Shown: positions 1 to 7,980 of the stretch, piece after piece
How positions within the stretch are numbered: position 1 is the stretch's first letter
Layout of the letters: each line of letters starts with the position of its first letter
Origin: Telmatospirillum siberiense
GTDB lineage: Bacteria > Pseudomonadota > Alphaproteobacteria > Rhodospirillales > Magnetospirillaceae
Length of the DNA stretch: 64,000 bases
Direction of reading: 5' to 3'
NCBI RefSeq assembly: GCF_002845745.1
Contig: NZ_PIUM01000026.1
Span: 34,778-98,777 of the forward strand
The notes under the pieces: model-generated
The model's database searches: none
What the model saw: the letters and a program-made list of their open reading frames with translations, nothing else
Told to the model about the DNA's origin: nothing
Position numbers and translations under genes: made by a program

Positions 1-51
1 GAGGAACGGCTCGCCCTGCTCAACAAGATCGGTGCCGCCGAACTGGCGTAA
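1..51 (+). CDS. C-terminal end of an unidentified protein (cut by window edge)
   Basis: An open frame runs from the first base to a TAA at 49-51 and encodes 16 residues ending in NKIGAAELA. The rest of the gene lies before the window, so the product cannot be named. It is on the same strand as the pyrE gene that follows about 180 bases later and may be its upstream neighbour. Confidence rests only on the open frame reaching the edge. Confidence 0.4.
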   Translation, partial: EERLALLNKIGAAELA

Positions 52-232
52 ACGGATTCCATCGGCGGATAGACGATAAATTTCCGGCAAGAGCGTATGG
101 TTTTGCAGGCGGACGGTTGACCTCCCGAGACTCATCGTCTAGAAGAGGCCGTTTGCCGATTTCAAACATACACCCGTCACAGCGTCGCTTGTGAGAGCGA
201 CGACGCGCGCTCAAACCTGGAGAATCCCTACT

Positions 233-943
233 ATGACAGTCTTTTTCCCGCCTGTCGATAAAGAGAAAATCGCGCTTGAAGCGGCCAAAATGCTGCTGGA
301 GATCAAGGCTGTTCATTTCTATAACGAAAAGCCATTTTTCTTTACTTCGGGATGGGCCAGCCCGGTCTATATCGATTGCCGCAAGATTATCTCTTACCCG
401 CGCTTGCGCTCGGCGCTGATGGATTTCGCCGCGGCGACCATCGTGCGCGACATCGGGTATGAATCGATCGACAATGTGGCGGGCGGCGAAACCGCCGGTA
501 TCCCCTTCTCGGCCTGGATTTCCGACCGTCTGATGCTGCCGATGCAGTATGTGCGCAAGAAGGCCAAGGGCTTCGGCAGAAACGCCCAGATCGAAGGGGA
601 AGTGGTGGTGGGCGCGCGCACCCTTCTTGTCGAGGATCTGGCCACGGACGGGCGGAGCAAGGTCAACTTCTGCCAGGCGCTGCGCGCGGCCGGGGCCGAC
701 GTTACCCACTGTTTCGTGCTGTTCTATTACGACATCTTCCCCAAGAGCGGCGAACTGATGAAGGAGTTGGGCGTCAACCTTCACTATCTGACCACCTGGT
801 GGGATGTGCTGAAGGTGGCCAAGGAAAGCGGCCATTTCTCGCCGAGCGTCCTGGCCGAGGTGGAAAGCTTCCTGCACGAACCGGCCAAATGGTCGGCCGC
901 CCATGGCGGTATCTCCGATTTCGGCGAGGAAAAGCCCGCCTGA
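233..943 (+). CDS. pyrE: orotate phosphoribosyltransferase, copy 1
   Basis: This cytoplasmic enzyme of de novo pyrimidine synthesis joins orotate and PRPP to give orotidine monophosphate. The 236-residue product has the family features: [11 protein letters not shown] near the N-terminus, the [10 protein letters not shown] stretch, and a PRPP-binding loop of the form [10 protein letters not shown] near residue 125, which is the variant I associate with alphaproteobacterial PyrE. I chose the ATG at 233 because a GGAG lies at about 219-222; an in-frame GTG at 191 would add 14 residues with no family resemblance. A second, gap-free paralogue lies at 51059-51748, so which copy is the housekeeping enzyme is open. 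No pyrimidine attenuator was seen upstream. Confidence 0.95.
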   Translation: MTVFFPPVDKEKIALEAAKMLLEIKAVHFYNEKPFFFTSGWASPVYIDCRKIISYPRLRSALMDFAAATIVRDIGYESIDNVAGGETAGIPFSAWISDRLMLPMQYVRKKAKGFGRNAQIEGEVVVGARTLLVEDLATDGRSKVNFCQALRAAGADVTHCFVLFYYDIFPKSGELMKELGVNLHYLTTWWDVLKVAKESGHFSPSVLAEVESFLHEPAKWSAAHGGISDFGEEKPA

Positions 944-987
944 TCGCGGGCGGCAAGCCGGCTCAGGGGGGAACAAGGCGGGCAAAA

Positions 988-1139
988 GCCCTTCTCCCCT
1001 CGTGGGAGAAGGGTTGGGATGAGGGGGCATTTTCGCCGACAGGCGGAGGAAAGCTCTCAGGTTCTGCGCGACTTTCCCCCTCACCCTCCCACCGCTTCGC
1101 GGCGGGCCCCGCCCTCTCCCACGAGGGGCGAGGGAGAAG
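988..1139. repeat. intergenic palindromic repeat (CTCTCCC...GGGAGAG type)
   Basis: The 295-base gap after pyrE contains two facing arms. One is a CTTCTCCCCTCGTGGGAGAAG block at about 990-1011. The other is a CCCTCTCCCACGAGGGGCGAGGG block at about 1112-1135. Short Pro/Arg-rich open frames through it are artefacts. The arms resemble the widespread interspersed repeats found between genes in many proteobacteria. Apart from this repeat I see nothing in 944-1237. Confidence 0.75.
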
Positions 1140-1237
1140 ACTATGAAGCCAGGCCGGCTAATGGGTGGATTGCTTGGCCTTTAGGCTCGCAATGACGGGG
1201 AATCAACCGCGATCACCCTAGCGGCCTCTTCCCTCTC

Positions 1238-2152
1238 TCAAGAGACCTTGCGCATTTCAGGCGCGCCGATGCCCGAGCGATCGAGCACGGCGCGCAGCAA
1301 CGCGGCAGCCTCGCTGCCCTTGTGAGCGCGCCGCCACAGATCTTCCGCGAGCTGTTCGTAAAGGCGCACCGGCTGTTCGTCGGCGGTGACCATGGCGACG
1401 CCGATGCGGACGTTCGGCAGCTCGACGCCAAGGCGAAAGGGACTCAAGCCCAGCACGGTCCGCTCGGACGTGCGGAAAAGCTGAAACGTGATGTTGGGCA
1501 GGGTCTCGTCGATCAGCCCGATCTGCACGCCCATCGGCTCCCGCTCGATGAGGGAAAGCAGATGCTCGACCTCGGTGCGCGCCGCCTGCCGCCGCCGCAT
1601 CACCTCGTCGGCCGGCAGGTCGAAGCCGCCCACGATACCGATTTTCAGGAAACGTTCGATCTCGGGCAGGCTGACGAAGTTCACCACGCTCAACGCCCGG
1701 CGCCTCCTGGCCTTTTTCCGTTCGTCGAGGATGGTGATGATCGCGTCGATTTCCTGCTCGATCTTCGCCCGGTCGTCGAGAGAGGACGGCAAGGCCTCGA
1801 TCAAGGCCTTGCGCAGGTACACCGGGTAATTGTCGGAGGTCAGCAGATAGGAAAGCAGCGGAAAATGCGCGACGATCTGATCGGATTCCTCCTCAACCTG
1901 CCGCATCCTTTCGAAATAACCGACCGCGCTCGAATAATATTCGACACCCGCGCCCAGGAGAGAGGCCGTCGTCGTTTCGAGAACGGCCGCCAAACGCTCC
2001 AGGGTCTCGACCTTGACCACGTCACCGCTCTCGATGCGATAGACCGCGGCGCGCGAAATTCCCAGCCTTTCGGCGATTTCCTCGGCGGTCAGCGCTTGCC
2101 CCAGCCGATACGCCCGCAATCTTTTACCTATTTCATCGAAGCGTATCGCCAT
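1238..2152 (-). CDS. XRE-family transcriptional regulator
   Basis: A predicted DNA-binding regulator of 304 residues. A helix-turn-helix of the XRE/Cro type occupies about residues 14-60 (LTAEEIAERLGISRAAVYRIE). The remaining 240 residues carry no motif I recognise, but contain an Arg/Lys-rich stretch (KKARRRR) in the middle and probably form a ligand or oligomerisation domain. The start at 2152 is supported by GGAGG on the minus strand at about 2162-2166; the open frame continues 28 codons upstream without resemblance. It is transcribed away from the aldehyde dehydrogenase at 2407, so it may regulate that gene as well as itself; this is inferred only from the divergent layout. Confidence 0.8.
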   Translation of the reverse strand: MAIRFDEIGKRLRAYRLGQALTAEEIAERLGISRAAVYRIESGDVVKVETLERLAAVLETTTASLLGAGVEYYSSAVGYFERMRQVEEESDQIVAHFPLLSYLLTSDNYPVYLRKALIEALPSSLDDRAKIEQEIDAIITILDERKKARRRRALSVVNFVSLPEIERFLKIGIVGGFDLPADEVMRRRQAARTEVEHLLSLIEREPMGVQIGLIDETLPNITFQLFRTSERTVLGLSPFRLGVELPNVRIGVAMVTADEQPVRLYEQLAEDLWRRAHKGSEAAALLRAVLDRSGIGAPEMRKVS

Positions 2153-2250
2153 TGAGCCCCGCCTCCTGATCGTCTCGAAACTGAGACAGCATAAAGAGTA
2201 TTGGCCGACGGCGGAATCCCTGAACATATGCGTCACTCGAATAGACCATG

Positions 2251-2289
2251 CCCGGAAGTGCGGAGGATCGCTCCTCCCGGGTTTTTTTT
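2251..2289 (+). terminator. hairpin plus eight Ts in the leader of the aldehyde dehydrogenase
   Basis: GGAGG at 2262-2266 pairs with CCTCC at 2273-2277, and CCCGG at 2251-2255 can alternatively pair with CCGGG at 2277-2281. The structure is followed directly by a run of eight Ts (2282-2289). This has the form of a Rho-independent terminator on the plus strand. It lies between two divergent genes, about 115 bases before the dehydrogenase start, where no upstream plus-strand gene needs terminating. It may be a leader attenuator or the end of a small transcript. Confidence 0.5.
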
Positions 2290-2406
2290 AGCTCTTTGCA
2301 AGGCTGCGTTGCGGCGGCGAGGAATCACGATCCTTGCCGACGACGTTGGCAGGGCGGAAACTAACCTTCCTCCGCTCGGTGCTTTCAGCGGAACAAGAGG
2401 ATGACG

Positions 2407-3870
2407 ATGTCGAGCCCAGACGGCCTCGCCGATGACGAGGCGACAGCAGAAACAACAACCGGCGCCCAACATTTGCGGCGAGCCTTTCAAATCCAAAAGC
2501 AAGCCTATCTTCAGGATATGGCGCCCGACCGCAAGCGGCGGACCGACCGGCTGGATCGCCTGGCGAGGTTGATCGAACGGCACGACCGCGCCTTCGCCAA
2601 AGCCATTTCGGCCGATTTCGGGCATCGCTCCCATCACGAAACACAGATGATGGAAATCCTGCCGGTCCTCGCCGCCATCAAAAATGCCAAGCGCCACCTG
2701 GGGTCATGGATGCAGACCCGGCGCCTTCCCACGGCGCGGCATTTCCGTCCGGGGCAAACCCGGTTGATCCGCCAGCCGCTGGGCGTGGTCGGCATCGTCG
2801 CACCGTGGAATTATCCCTTGCAGCTTTCCGCCGGTCCGGCGGTCGGCGCCCTGGCGGCCGGCAACCGGGTGATGATCAAACCATCCGACTCCACCCCGCG
2901 TTTCGCCGCCCTTTTCCAGGAGCTGGCCAGACGCGTGTTCGGCGAGGACGAACTGCTCGTCGTCGACCCGGACGCCGAAACGGCACGGGCTTTCGTCGCC
3001 CTGCCATTCGACCACCTGCTGTTCACCGGTTCGGCCCAGACCGGCCGGCTGGTCGCGGCGGCGGCGGCCCCCAATCTCACACCGGTGACCCTGGAACTGG
3101 GCGGAAAATCTCCGGCGATCGTCGACCCATCGGCGAATTTGGCAAAGACGGCGCTACGGCTGGCCCAGAGCAAACTGGTCAATGCCGGACAGACCTGCGT
3201 TGCGCCGGACTACGCGCTGGTGCCCACCGGTTATGAGGAGCATCTGGTCGACCTCCTGCGCAAGGCGATCACCCGCCTTTATCCCCGCATCATCGCCAAC
3301 CCGGACTACAGCAGCATCATCAACGAGCGGCACTTCACCCGCCTGAAGGCGCTGTTGGCCGACGCCCATGCGAAAGGGGCGACGATCATCGAGATCAATC
3401 CCGGACGGGAAACCGCCGACCCCTCCTTGCGAAAATTCCTGCCCACCCTGGTTCTCGGTGCCACCGGCGAGATGCGCCTGATGCAGGAGGAGATTTTCGG
3501 GCCCATTCTGCCGATTCTCACCTACGACGATCTGGGCGATGTGATCGCCGGCCTCGGTCAATGCGATCGGCCCCTGGCTCTTTACTGGTTCGGAGAGGAC
3601 CATGGCCAGCGCGAGCGGGTCTTGCAGGAAACCGTCTCGGGTGGCGTGACCATCAATGATTGCCTATGGCATGCCGGGCAGGAGAACGCCCCCTTCGGCG
3701 GCGTCGGCGCCTCGGGCTCCGGCGCCTACCACGGCGAATACGGGTTCCGCACCTTCAGCCAGGAAAAGACGGTCTTTCTGCAAGGCCGGCGCAGCGGCAT
3801 CAGCCTGCTCTATCCCCCTTACGGCGTCATATTCCGCATGGTGATGACAGCGCTGCGCCGGATGATCTGA
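2407..3870 (+). CDS. coniferyl-aldehyde-dehydrogenase-like NAD(P)-dependent aldehyde dehydrogenase
   Basis: A 487-residue cytoplasmic aldehyde dehydrogenase that would oxidise an aldehyde to its acid. The family core is intact: WNYPLQLS in the cofactor fold, LELGGKSP with the general-base Glu near residue 220, and AGQTCVAPDY with the catalytic Cys. The early part (DRKRRTDRLDRLARLIERH) and the overall length fit the coniferyl aldehyde dehydrogenase branch. The ATG at 2407 has AAGAGG six bases upstream; the ATG at 2401 is in frame but too close to it. An XRE regulator is divergent and a bidirectional terminator follows. The true substrate cannot be read from sequence. A phenolic acid decarboxylase at 62263 hints at hydroxycinnamate metabolism in this organism. 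Confidence 0.85.
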   Translation: MSSPDGLADDEATAETTTGAQHLRRAFQIQKQAYLQDMAPDRKRRTDRLDRLARLIERHDRAFAKAISADFGHRSHHETQMMEILPVLAAIKNAKRHLGSWMQTRRLPTARHFRPGQTRLIRQPLGVVGIVAPWNYPLQLSAGPAVGALAAGNRVMIKPSDSTPRFAALFQELARRVFGEDELLVVDPDAETARAFVALPFDHLLFTGSAQTGRLVAAAAAPNLTPVTLELGGKSPAIVDPSANLAKTALRLAQSKLVNAGQTCVAPDYALVPTGYEEHLVDLLRKAITRLYPRIIANPDYSSIINERHFTRLKALLADAHAKGATIIEINPGRETADPSLRKFLPTLVLGATGEMRLMQEEIFGPILPILTYDDLGDVIAGLGQCDRPLALYWFGEDHGQRERVLQETVSGGVTINDCLWHAGQENAPFGGVGASGSGAYHGEYGFRTFSQEKTVFLQGRRSGISLLYPPYGVIFRMVMTALRRMI

Positions 3871-3881
3871 GCCGGGGCATG

Positions 3882-3918
3882 AAAAAACCGCCGCCTCATG
3901 AAAAGGCGGCGGTTTTTC
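3882..3918. terminator. bidirectional Rho-independent terminator
   Basis: An A-run and CCGCCGCC arm (3882-3895) face a GGCGGCGG arm followed by a T-run (3904-3917), with a loop of about nine bases. Because there are As before and Ts after, the hairpin works on both strands. It sits exactly between the convergent aldehyde dehydrogenase and the small gene ending at 3937. Confidence 0.9.
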
Positions 3919-3936
3919 CCAGGCAACCCGGTGGGC

Positions 3937-4284
3937 TTAAAAACTGGAGCAAACCTGCTTTTGCAGCAGGGCCTGCATCATCGACAGGGCAACGACCTCT
4001 TCCACCGTTTCCTTGGATTCGGACGTCGGGGCCTTGCCGTTGTTGTCCGCGGCGCGGACGATGATGTCCATCAGATCGGAAATCAACTGGTCGACCTGCG
4101 ACTGCGGCCCTGCGGCATGAGGGTCGCTGGCCAGGCAGGCGCGGCGATAGGGCGTGGGAACCTTGGGAGCCGGGCGGTGATCCATGAAGTCACTGACGGT
4201 CACCGGCTTCATCCCCCCGATGAAATCGCGGACCGGCCGGCCAATGAAATGTATGCAATCGTCAGCGGAAAGGCTCTGAGCCAT
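3937..4284 (-). CDS. hypothetical protein, 115 aa
   Basis: I do not recognise this family. The product is cytoplasmic-looking, with no signal peptide or membrane segment. It has an N-terminal part with CIHFIGRPVRDFIGG, a Pro-rich middle, and an acidic helical C-terminal third (SESKETVEEVVALSMMQALLQ) that could form an amphipathic helix. The start at 4284 is supported by a minus-strand GGGAGA six bases upstream; the longer open frame to 4359 adds unlike sequence. It is a single gene that ends at a shared bidirectional terminator. Confidence 0.6.
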   Translation of the reverse strand: MAQSLSADDCIHFIGRPVRDFIGGMKPVTVSDFMDHRPAPKVPTPYRRACLASDPHAAGPQSQVDQLISDLMDIIVRAADNNGKAPTSESKETVEEVVALSMMQALLQKQVCSSF

Positions 4285-4517
4285 GGCGCGTCTCCCAAAA
4301 ATTCTCCTGACAAGCCTGATAGCAATATCCGGGCCACACGAAAATGACGCAGAAAACAAGGCGTTTCGGCGTAACCGTCGTTACCGGTGGGAAAGATCTG
4401 TCCGGCAGGATATGCCGGGTCGGCCGGGCAAAACCCGGCATTCGACTATCGAAACCAAGGGGTCGCCGAGGAGACCAAATCGCGATGATCGGAACAGATC
4501 ACCGCGGCCCGCAATGG

Positions 4518-4568
4518 GCCTTGCCCCGTGTTTCGATGAACGACACTCATCGAAACACGGGGCAAGGC
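4518..4568. other. perfect 22-bp stem inverted repeat
   Basis: Bases 4518-4539 are the exact reverse complement of 4547-4568, leaving a 7-base loop. The core arm reads CTTGCCCCGTGTTTCGATGA. There is no T-run after either arm, so it is not an ordinary intrinsic terminator. It lies about 70 bases before the small secreted-protein gene at 4637 and about 230 bases upstream of the divergent hypothetical gene. Confidence 0.9.
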
Positions 4569-4636
4569 GCCGTCATGGCACGCGCATTGCGTGGTACTGG
4601 GCAAGCAAACCCCCGAAGAATTCAAGGAGCGCCCCG

Positions 4637-4900
4637 ATGCGTGTCTATTGGTCGTTGCTGGTCCTTAGCCTGTCCCTGCCGTTCTGCTCCACCGCCATGG
4701 CGGATTCGACGACAGGCCAGAGCCTGCAGAACTACCGGGCCAAGGCGACCTACAGCTTGCCGTCCGCCTGCGTCCAGGCCGGCGGCACGGTCGTCTATAC
4801 CGCCCACACGCCGGAATGCAAATTGCCGACGCTGTCTTCCAAAACCCCGTCCGCCGTCACCACCCCGGCCCGGGCCACGCCTCTCTCGGCCCAACACTAA
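4637..4900 (+). CDS. small secreted hypothetical protein, 87 aa
   Basis: An N-terminal signal peptide (hydrophobic SLLVLSLSLPFC, then TAMA-DS as the likely cleavage site near residue 22) precedes a short Ser/Thr/Ala-rich mature part. The mature part has two cysteines (SACVQ and PECKL) that could form a disulfide. The ATG at 4637 has AGGAG at 4625-4629. No family was recognised. A 22-bp hairpin lies just upstream and may affect its expression. The same frame is open further upstream but without coding character. Confidence 0.6.
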   Translation: MRVYWSLLVLSLSLPFCSTAMADSTTGQSLQNYRAKATYSLPSACVQAGGTVVYTAHTPECKLPTLSSKTPSAVTTPARATPLSAQH

Positions 4901-4925
4901 CGTTGGAGGCGGGACAATCGGGTGG

Positions 4926-5086
4926 ACGCGCGCGAATTTTCTCTTCCGGGAGAGAGTCTCGCCGCGTTGGCGCGATGAGCGCCCCGGAGCTTTAGCGGAG
5001 GAAGCCCAAGGCGGACGGATGTCCGCCGCCCGGCGACTGAGGGGCAAAAATTTAAAGCGGGGCAAACGGGTTCGCCCGATTGCCCG
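4926..5086. repeat. dispersed intergenic repeat, unoccupied intron target copy
   Basis: The stretch 4926-4981 matches 63841-63895 with one short indel. The last 20 bases (4962-4981) are identical to the bases immediately before the group II intron at 63896. Here the sequence continues uninterrupted into GCCCCGGAGC. Downstream are two hairpins: GGCGGAC/GTCCGCC at about 5020-5036, and a ten-pair stem with one A-A mismatch and a TTCG loop at 5060-5085. No gene is seen between 4901 and 5173. Confidence 0.65.
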
Positions 5087-5173
5087 ACAGTGGAGGATTG
5101 TCCTGTTGGAATGCGGGAGCGGCGCGTGTAACCTCGAAGCCTTCCGCAGCAATCGGCGATAGCGTTAACGCCC

Positions 5174-5527
5174 GTGCCCTCGAGAATTCTTCCCCGCCTG
5201 CGTTTCAAATTGGGTCCGGTCATTCTGCTGGGTCCCGGCAAGACCGACCTGTTGGAAGCGATCGACCGCACGGGATCGATATCGGCGGCGGCGCGCACCA
5301 TGGACATGTCCTATAAACGGGCCTGGCAACTGGTCGATGAGATGAACCGTCATCTCGATCATCCGGTGGTGGTCGCCGCCTTCGGCGGCAGTCACGGCGG
5401 CGGAGCCCATTTGACCCCTTTCGGCCATGAATTGCTGACGCGCTACCGCCGCATGCAGACGTCGCTGGAGACGGCCCTGGCCGAAGACATCGCCTGGCTG
5501 GACGAGCACGTCGTCAAGACGGAATAG
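5174..5527 (+). CDS. modE: short ModE-type molybdate-responsive regulator
   Basis: A 117-residue protein made of the ModE N-terminal winged-helix domain alone (GSISAAARTMDMSYKRAWQLVDEMN at about residues 35-60). It lacks the C-terminal MOP molybdate-binding domains of the enterobacterial protein. Short ModE forms are known; how this one senses molybdate is unclear. It starts with GTG at 5174 with only a weak ribosome site. It is convergent with modD and the two coding regions overlap by 14 bases at their 3' ends. The position beside a mod transport operon supports the role as its repressor or activator. Confidence 0.8.
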   Translation: MPSRILPRLRFKLGPVILLGPGKTDLLEAIDRTGSISAAARTMDMSYKRAWQLVDEMNRHLDHPVVVAAFGGSHGGGAHLTPFGHELLTRYRRMQTSLETALAEDIAWLDEHVVKTE

Positions 5528-6383
5528 CGTGACCCGCATGCCCTGGACCGTCGGCGGTGATCTTGACCGAAACATCGGCAGGCTTGGCCCAGTAGGGAGA
5601 ACTGCTGACCAGGATCTTCGCGCCGGCCCGGACATAGGCTTCGGCATTGCCCGCGTTGACACCGCCGGCCGCCGCCAGCACCGGCGGCGACGGCAGGTCG
5701 GAAAGCGCCCTCACGGTTTCCGCGACGGCCTCGGGAGGAAACTTCTCCAACTGCAAAACGTCGATGCCGATCCGCGCCATCTGCAAGGCCTCATCGACAT
5801 TGATCACTTCCGCCACCACCTTCTTTTCCGGGCAGGCCGCCTTAAGGTGGCGGAGGGCATCCGCGGTATCCGCGCCAAGGAAAACCCGGTGTTCGGGAAA
5901 AACCAGCAGACTGTCGGACAGGCCAAGACGATGCGGCACCCCGCCCCCCGCATAGACGGCCTTCAAGGACGCGGCCTTGGCTCCCGGGAAAGTCTTGCGC
6001 GTACAGGCGACGACGGCCCCGCCACCCCGTTCCGCCGCCTCCACGAGGTGGCGCACCGCCGTGCTGATGCCGGAAGTGGCCTCGATCAGGGTCTGGGCGA
6101 CCTTCCATGACAACAGCAAGGCTTCCGCTGGACCGGTGGCCTCCAGAATGAGGGCACCCGAGGGCAGAAAATCACCAGAGCGACAATAGGCGGAGACTTG
6201 CGCCCCGGCCCGCTCGATCAAGCGGACGGCCTCCTCGACGCAACAGACCACCTGAGGCGCGCGGGCAGAAAACCGCATCCGCCCCGGACGCTCGCCAATG
6301 GCCAGCGCGATGGTGGTCAGATCTCCATGCGGCGTGTCCTCTGCCTGCAACTGATCCAAAAAGGCGTCGGGAAGTCGCAGCAT
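5514..6383 (-). CDS. modD: ModD, NadC-like pyrophosphorylase of the molybdenum locus
   Basis: A 289-residue protein of the quinolinate phosphoribosyltransferase fold. Family features are EDTPHGDLTT at the N-terminus, EATSGISTAVRHLV with CTRKTFPG in the middle, and DVLQLEKF and AAAGGVN late in the chain. ModD proteins are NadC paralogues found with molybdate transporters. Their reaction is not established, so I do not assign NAD synthesis. It is last in the minus-strand modA-modB-modC-nifX-like-modD run, separated by 80 bases from the nifX-like gene, and overlaps the convergent modE by 14 bases. Confidence 0.88.
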   Translation of the reverse strand: MLRLPDAFLDQLQAEDTPHGDLTTIALAIGERPGRMRFSARAPQVVCCVEEAVRLIERAGAQVSAYCRSGDFLPSGALILEATGPAEALLLSWKVAQTLIEATSGISTAVRHLVEAAERGGGAVVACTRKTFPGAKAASLKAVYAGGGVPHRLGLSDSLLVFPEHRVFLGADTADALRHLKAACPEKKVVAEVINVDEALQMARIGIDVLQLEKFPPEAVAETVRALSDLPSPPVLAAAGGVNAGNAEAYVRAGAKILVSSSPYWAKPADVSVKITADGPGHAGHAIPS

Positions 6384-6463
6384 GCTGTCCTCAAAGGCTT
6401 GTTCAGAAAAACCGTCTTACCACGTCATTCCGGCGCGAGCATGAAATCGGAGCCCCGCCGTCA

Positions 6464-6850
6464 TCACGAGCGGAGATATCCGCGCCGCTCGGCCTGCAGA
6501 CGTCGACGCAGCCAGGGTTGCGGGCGGCTGCGCAAGGTCCATTGCAACTCCCGCAGGGCCTCGTCGATGGATTTTCCGGAGAACTGCTCCATCGCATGCA
6601 CTCCCTGGCGGACCAATTGCGCATGGGCCACCGGTCCGACGGCGCTGACGAAGACGAGATCGCAGCCTCTCAGCGCGCGCAGCTTGGCCATCAGCTTCTG
6701 CTCATCACCATCCTGACGCAACGCCCCGAAATCGCGCACCTTGAGATAACGGTATCCCTCGGGCGACACGTCATAGAACACCAGATGGCGCGCCCAGCCG
6801 AAATGGGCGTCGATCCGGGTCAGGTCCTGGGTGGCAAAAGCGACTTTCAT
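6464..6850 (-). CDS. NifX/NifB-type iron-molybdenum cofactor-binding domain protein
   Basis: A single-domain protein of 128 residues. The start (MKVAFATQDLTRIDAHFGWARHL) and the later CDLVFVSAVGPVA and FSGKSIDEALREL segments match the NifX/NafY C-terminal domain family, which binds FeMo-cofactor precursors or related clusters. The last 25 residues are Arg-rich and unusual for the family. It overlaps the end of modC by 4 bases (ATGA) and so is translationally coupled to the molybdate transporter. No nif structural genes are in the window. A role in molybdenum delivery is inferred from the neighbourhood. Confidence 0.85.
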   Translation of the reverse strand: MKVAFATQDLTRIDAHFGWARHLVFYDVSPEGYRYLKVRDFGALRQDGDEQKLMAKLRALRGCDLVFVSAVGPVAHAQLVRQGVHAMEQFSGKSIDEALRELQWTLRSRPQPWLRRRLQAERRGYLRS

Positions 6851-7977
6851 ATCTCTTCCTCCGCCAGGGTTGGATGCTCGTCTTTCGCCGGTTCGTGCTC
6901 GGCGATGTCGCTACGGCTGATCGCCGCGGTTTTGACCAGGGCATACAAGGGCAAGCCGATATTCAGGCCAAGGTCGGCATACGCCTGCTCGCTGATCTGC
7001 GCATGCAGCATACAGCCGAGATCGAGTCCGACATCGACCAACCCGCTCTCGTGACGCAGCGAGACGACGCGGGCGGGAAAGATGTTCTGCACGGAAAGGC
7101 CGGTGGGCCGGGTCAGGGACAGCATTACATCGCCGGCGTCGATGCGCACACGCAATTTCCGGCCGGCCGGCGCGCTCAGCAGCGGCACCCGGATCACCCC
7201 GCCCGGAAAGCTCAGATGAGTGGTGCCATGCAACCGGTCGTGCTGCGTCACCATGGCGGTAACGATACTGGCCGGATCCCGCCTGCCGGAAACCTCGGCG
7301 AAGCCCGATCGGCCCATCACATCCTCGACCGTGCCGCTATCCTCAAGTTTGCCGTCATTCATCAGCAGCAGATGGTCGGCCAGACGCAAAACCTCGTCCA
7401 CGGCATGGCTGACATAGAGAATGGGAACGCCGAACTGGCCCGGCAGCAAGGCGATGAAGGGAAGCAACTCGTCCTTGCGGGCGCCGTCCAGGGCGGCCAG
7501 GGGCTCGTCCATCAGCAACAGGCGCGGACTGCTCAGCAAGGCCCGGCCGATGGCCACCCTTTGCTTTTCGCCCCCCGACAACCTGCTGGGACGACGGTCG
7601 AGCAGCGCCCCGATTCCCAGAACGTCGATCACCTGATCGAACTGAATGAAGCGCTCGGAGGCCGGCGTCCGTTCCATTCCGTAGGTGAGGTTTCCCCTGA
7701 CGGTATAGTGGGGAAACAGCCGGCCTTCCTGGAAGACATACCCGACCCTGCGACGAGGCGGCGGCAGATCAATGCCCTTTTCGCCGTCAAACAGGACTCG
7801 TCCGTCGACCGCCACGCGGCCCTGGTCCGGCCGCACCAGACCGGCCACCATATTGATGACCGAGGTCTTCCCCGATCCCGACCGACCGAACAGGGCCGTG
7901 ACTTTGGCGCCATCGCTTTGAAACGCGAGATCGAGCTGGAAGTTACCGTGCTGTTTGCGTAATGCGATATCCAGCAT
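6847..7977 (-). CDS. modC: molybdate ABC transporter ATP-binding protein
   Basis: A 376-residue ATPase powering molybdate import at the inner membrane. Motifs in order are Walker A (GRSGSGKTS, near residue 31), signature LSGGEKQRVAIGRA (near 133), and Walker B LLLMDEPLAALD (near 154). A C-terminal MOP oxyanion-binding domain spans about residues 295-360. It follows modB after three bases and overlaps the nifX-like gene by four, so the operon is tightly coupled. Confidence 0.95.
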   Translation of the reverse strand: MLDIALRKQHGNFQLDLAFQSDGAKVTALFGRSGSGKTSVINMVAGLVRPDQGRVAVDGRVLFDGEKGIDLPPPRRRVGYVFQEGRLFPHYTVRGNLTYGMERTPASERFIQFDQVIDVLGIGALLDRRPSRLSGGEKQRVAIGRALLSSPRLLLMDEPLAALDGARKDELLPFIALLPGQFGVPILYVSHAVDEVLRLADHLLLMNDGKLEDSGTVEDVMGRSGFAEVSGRRDPASIVTAMVTQHDRLHGTTHLSFPGGVIRVPLLSAPAGRKLRVRIDAGDVMLSLTRPTGLSVQNIFPARVVSLRHESGLVDVGLDLGCMLHAQISEQAYADLGLNIGLPLYALVKTAAISRSDIAEHEPAKDEHPTLAEEEI

Positions 7978-7980
7978 CGG

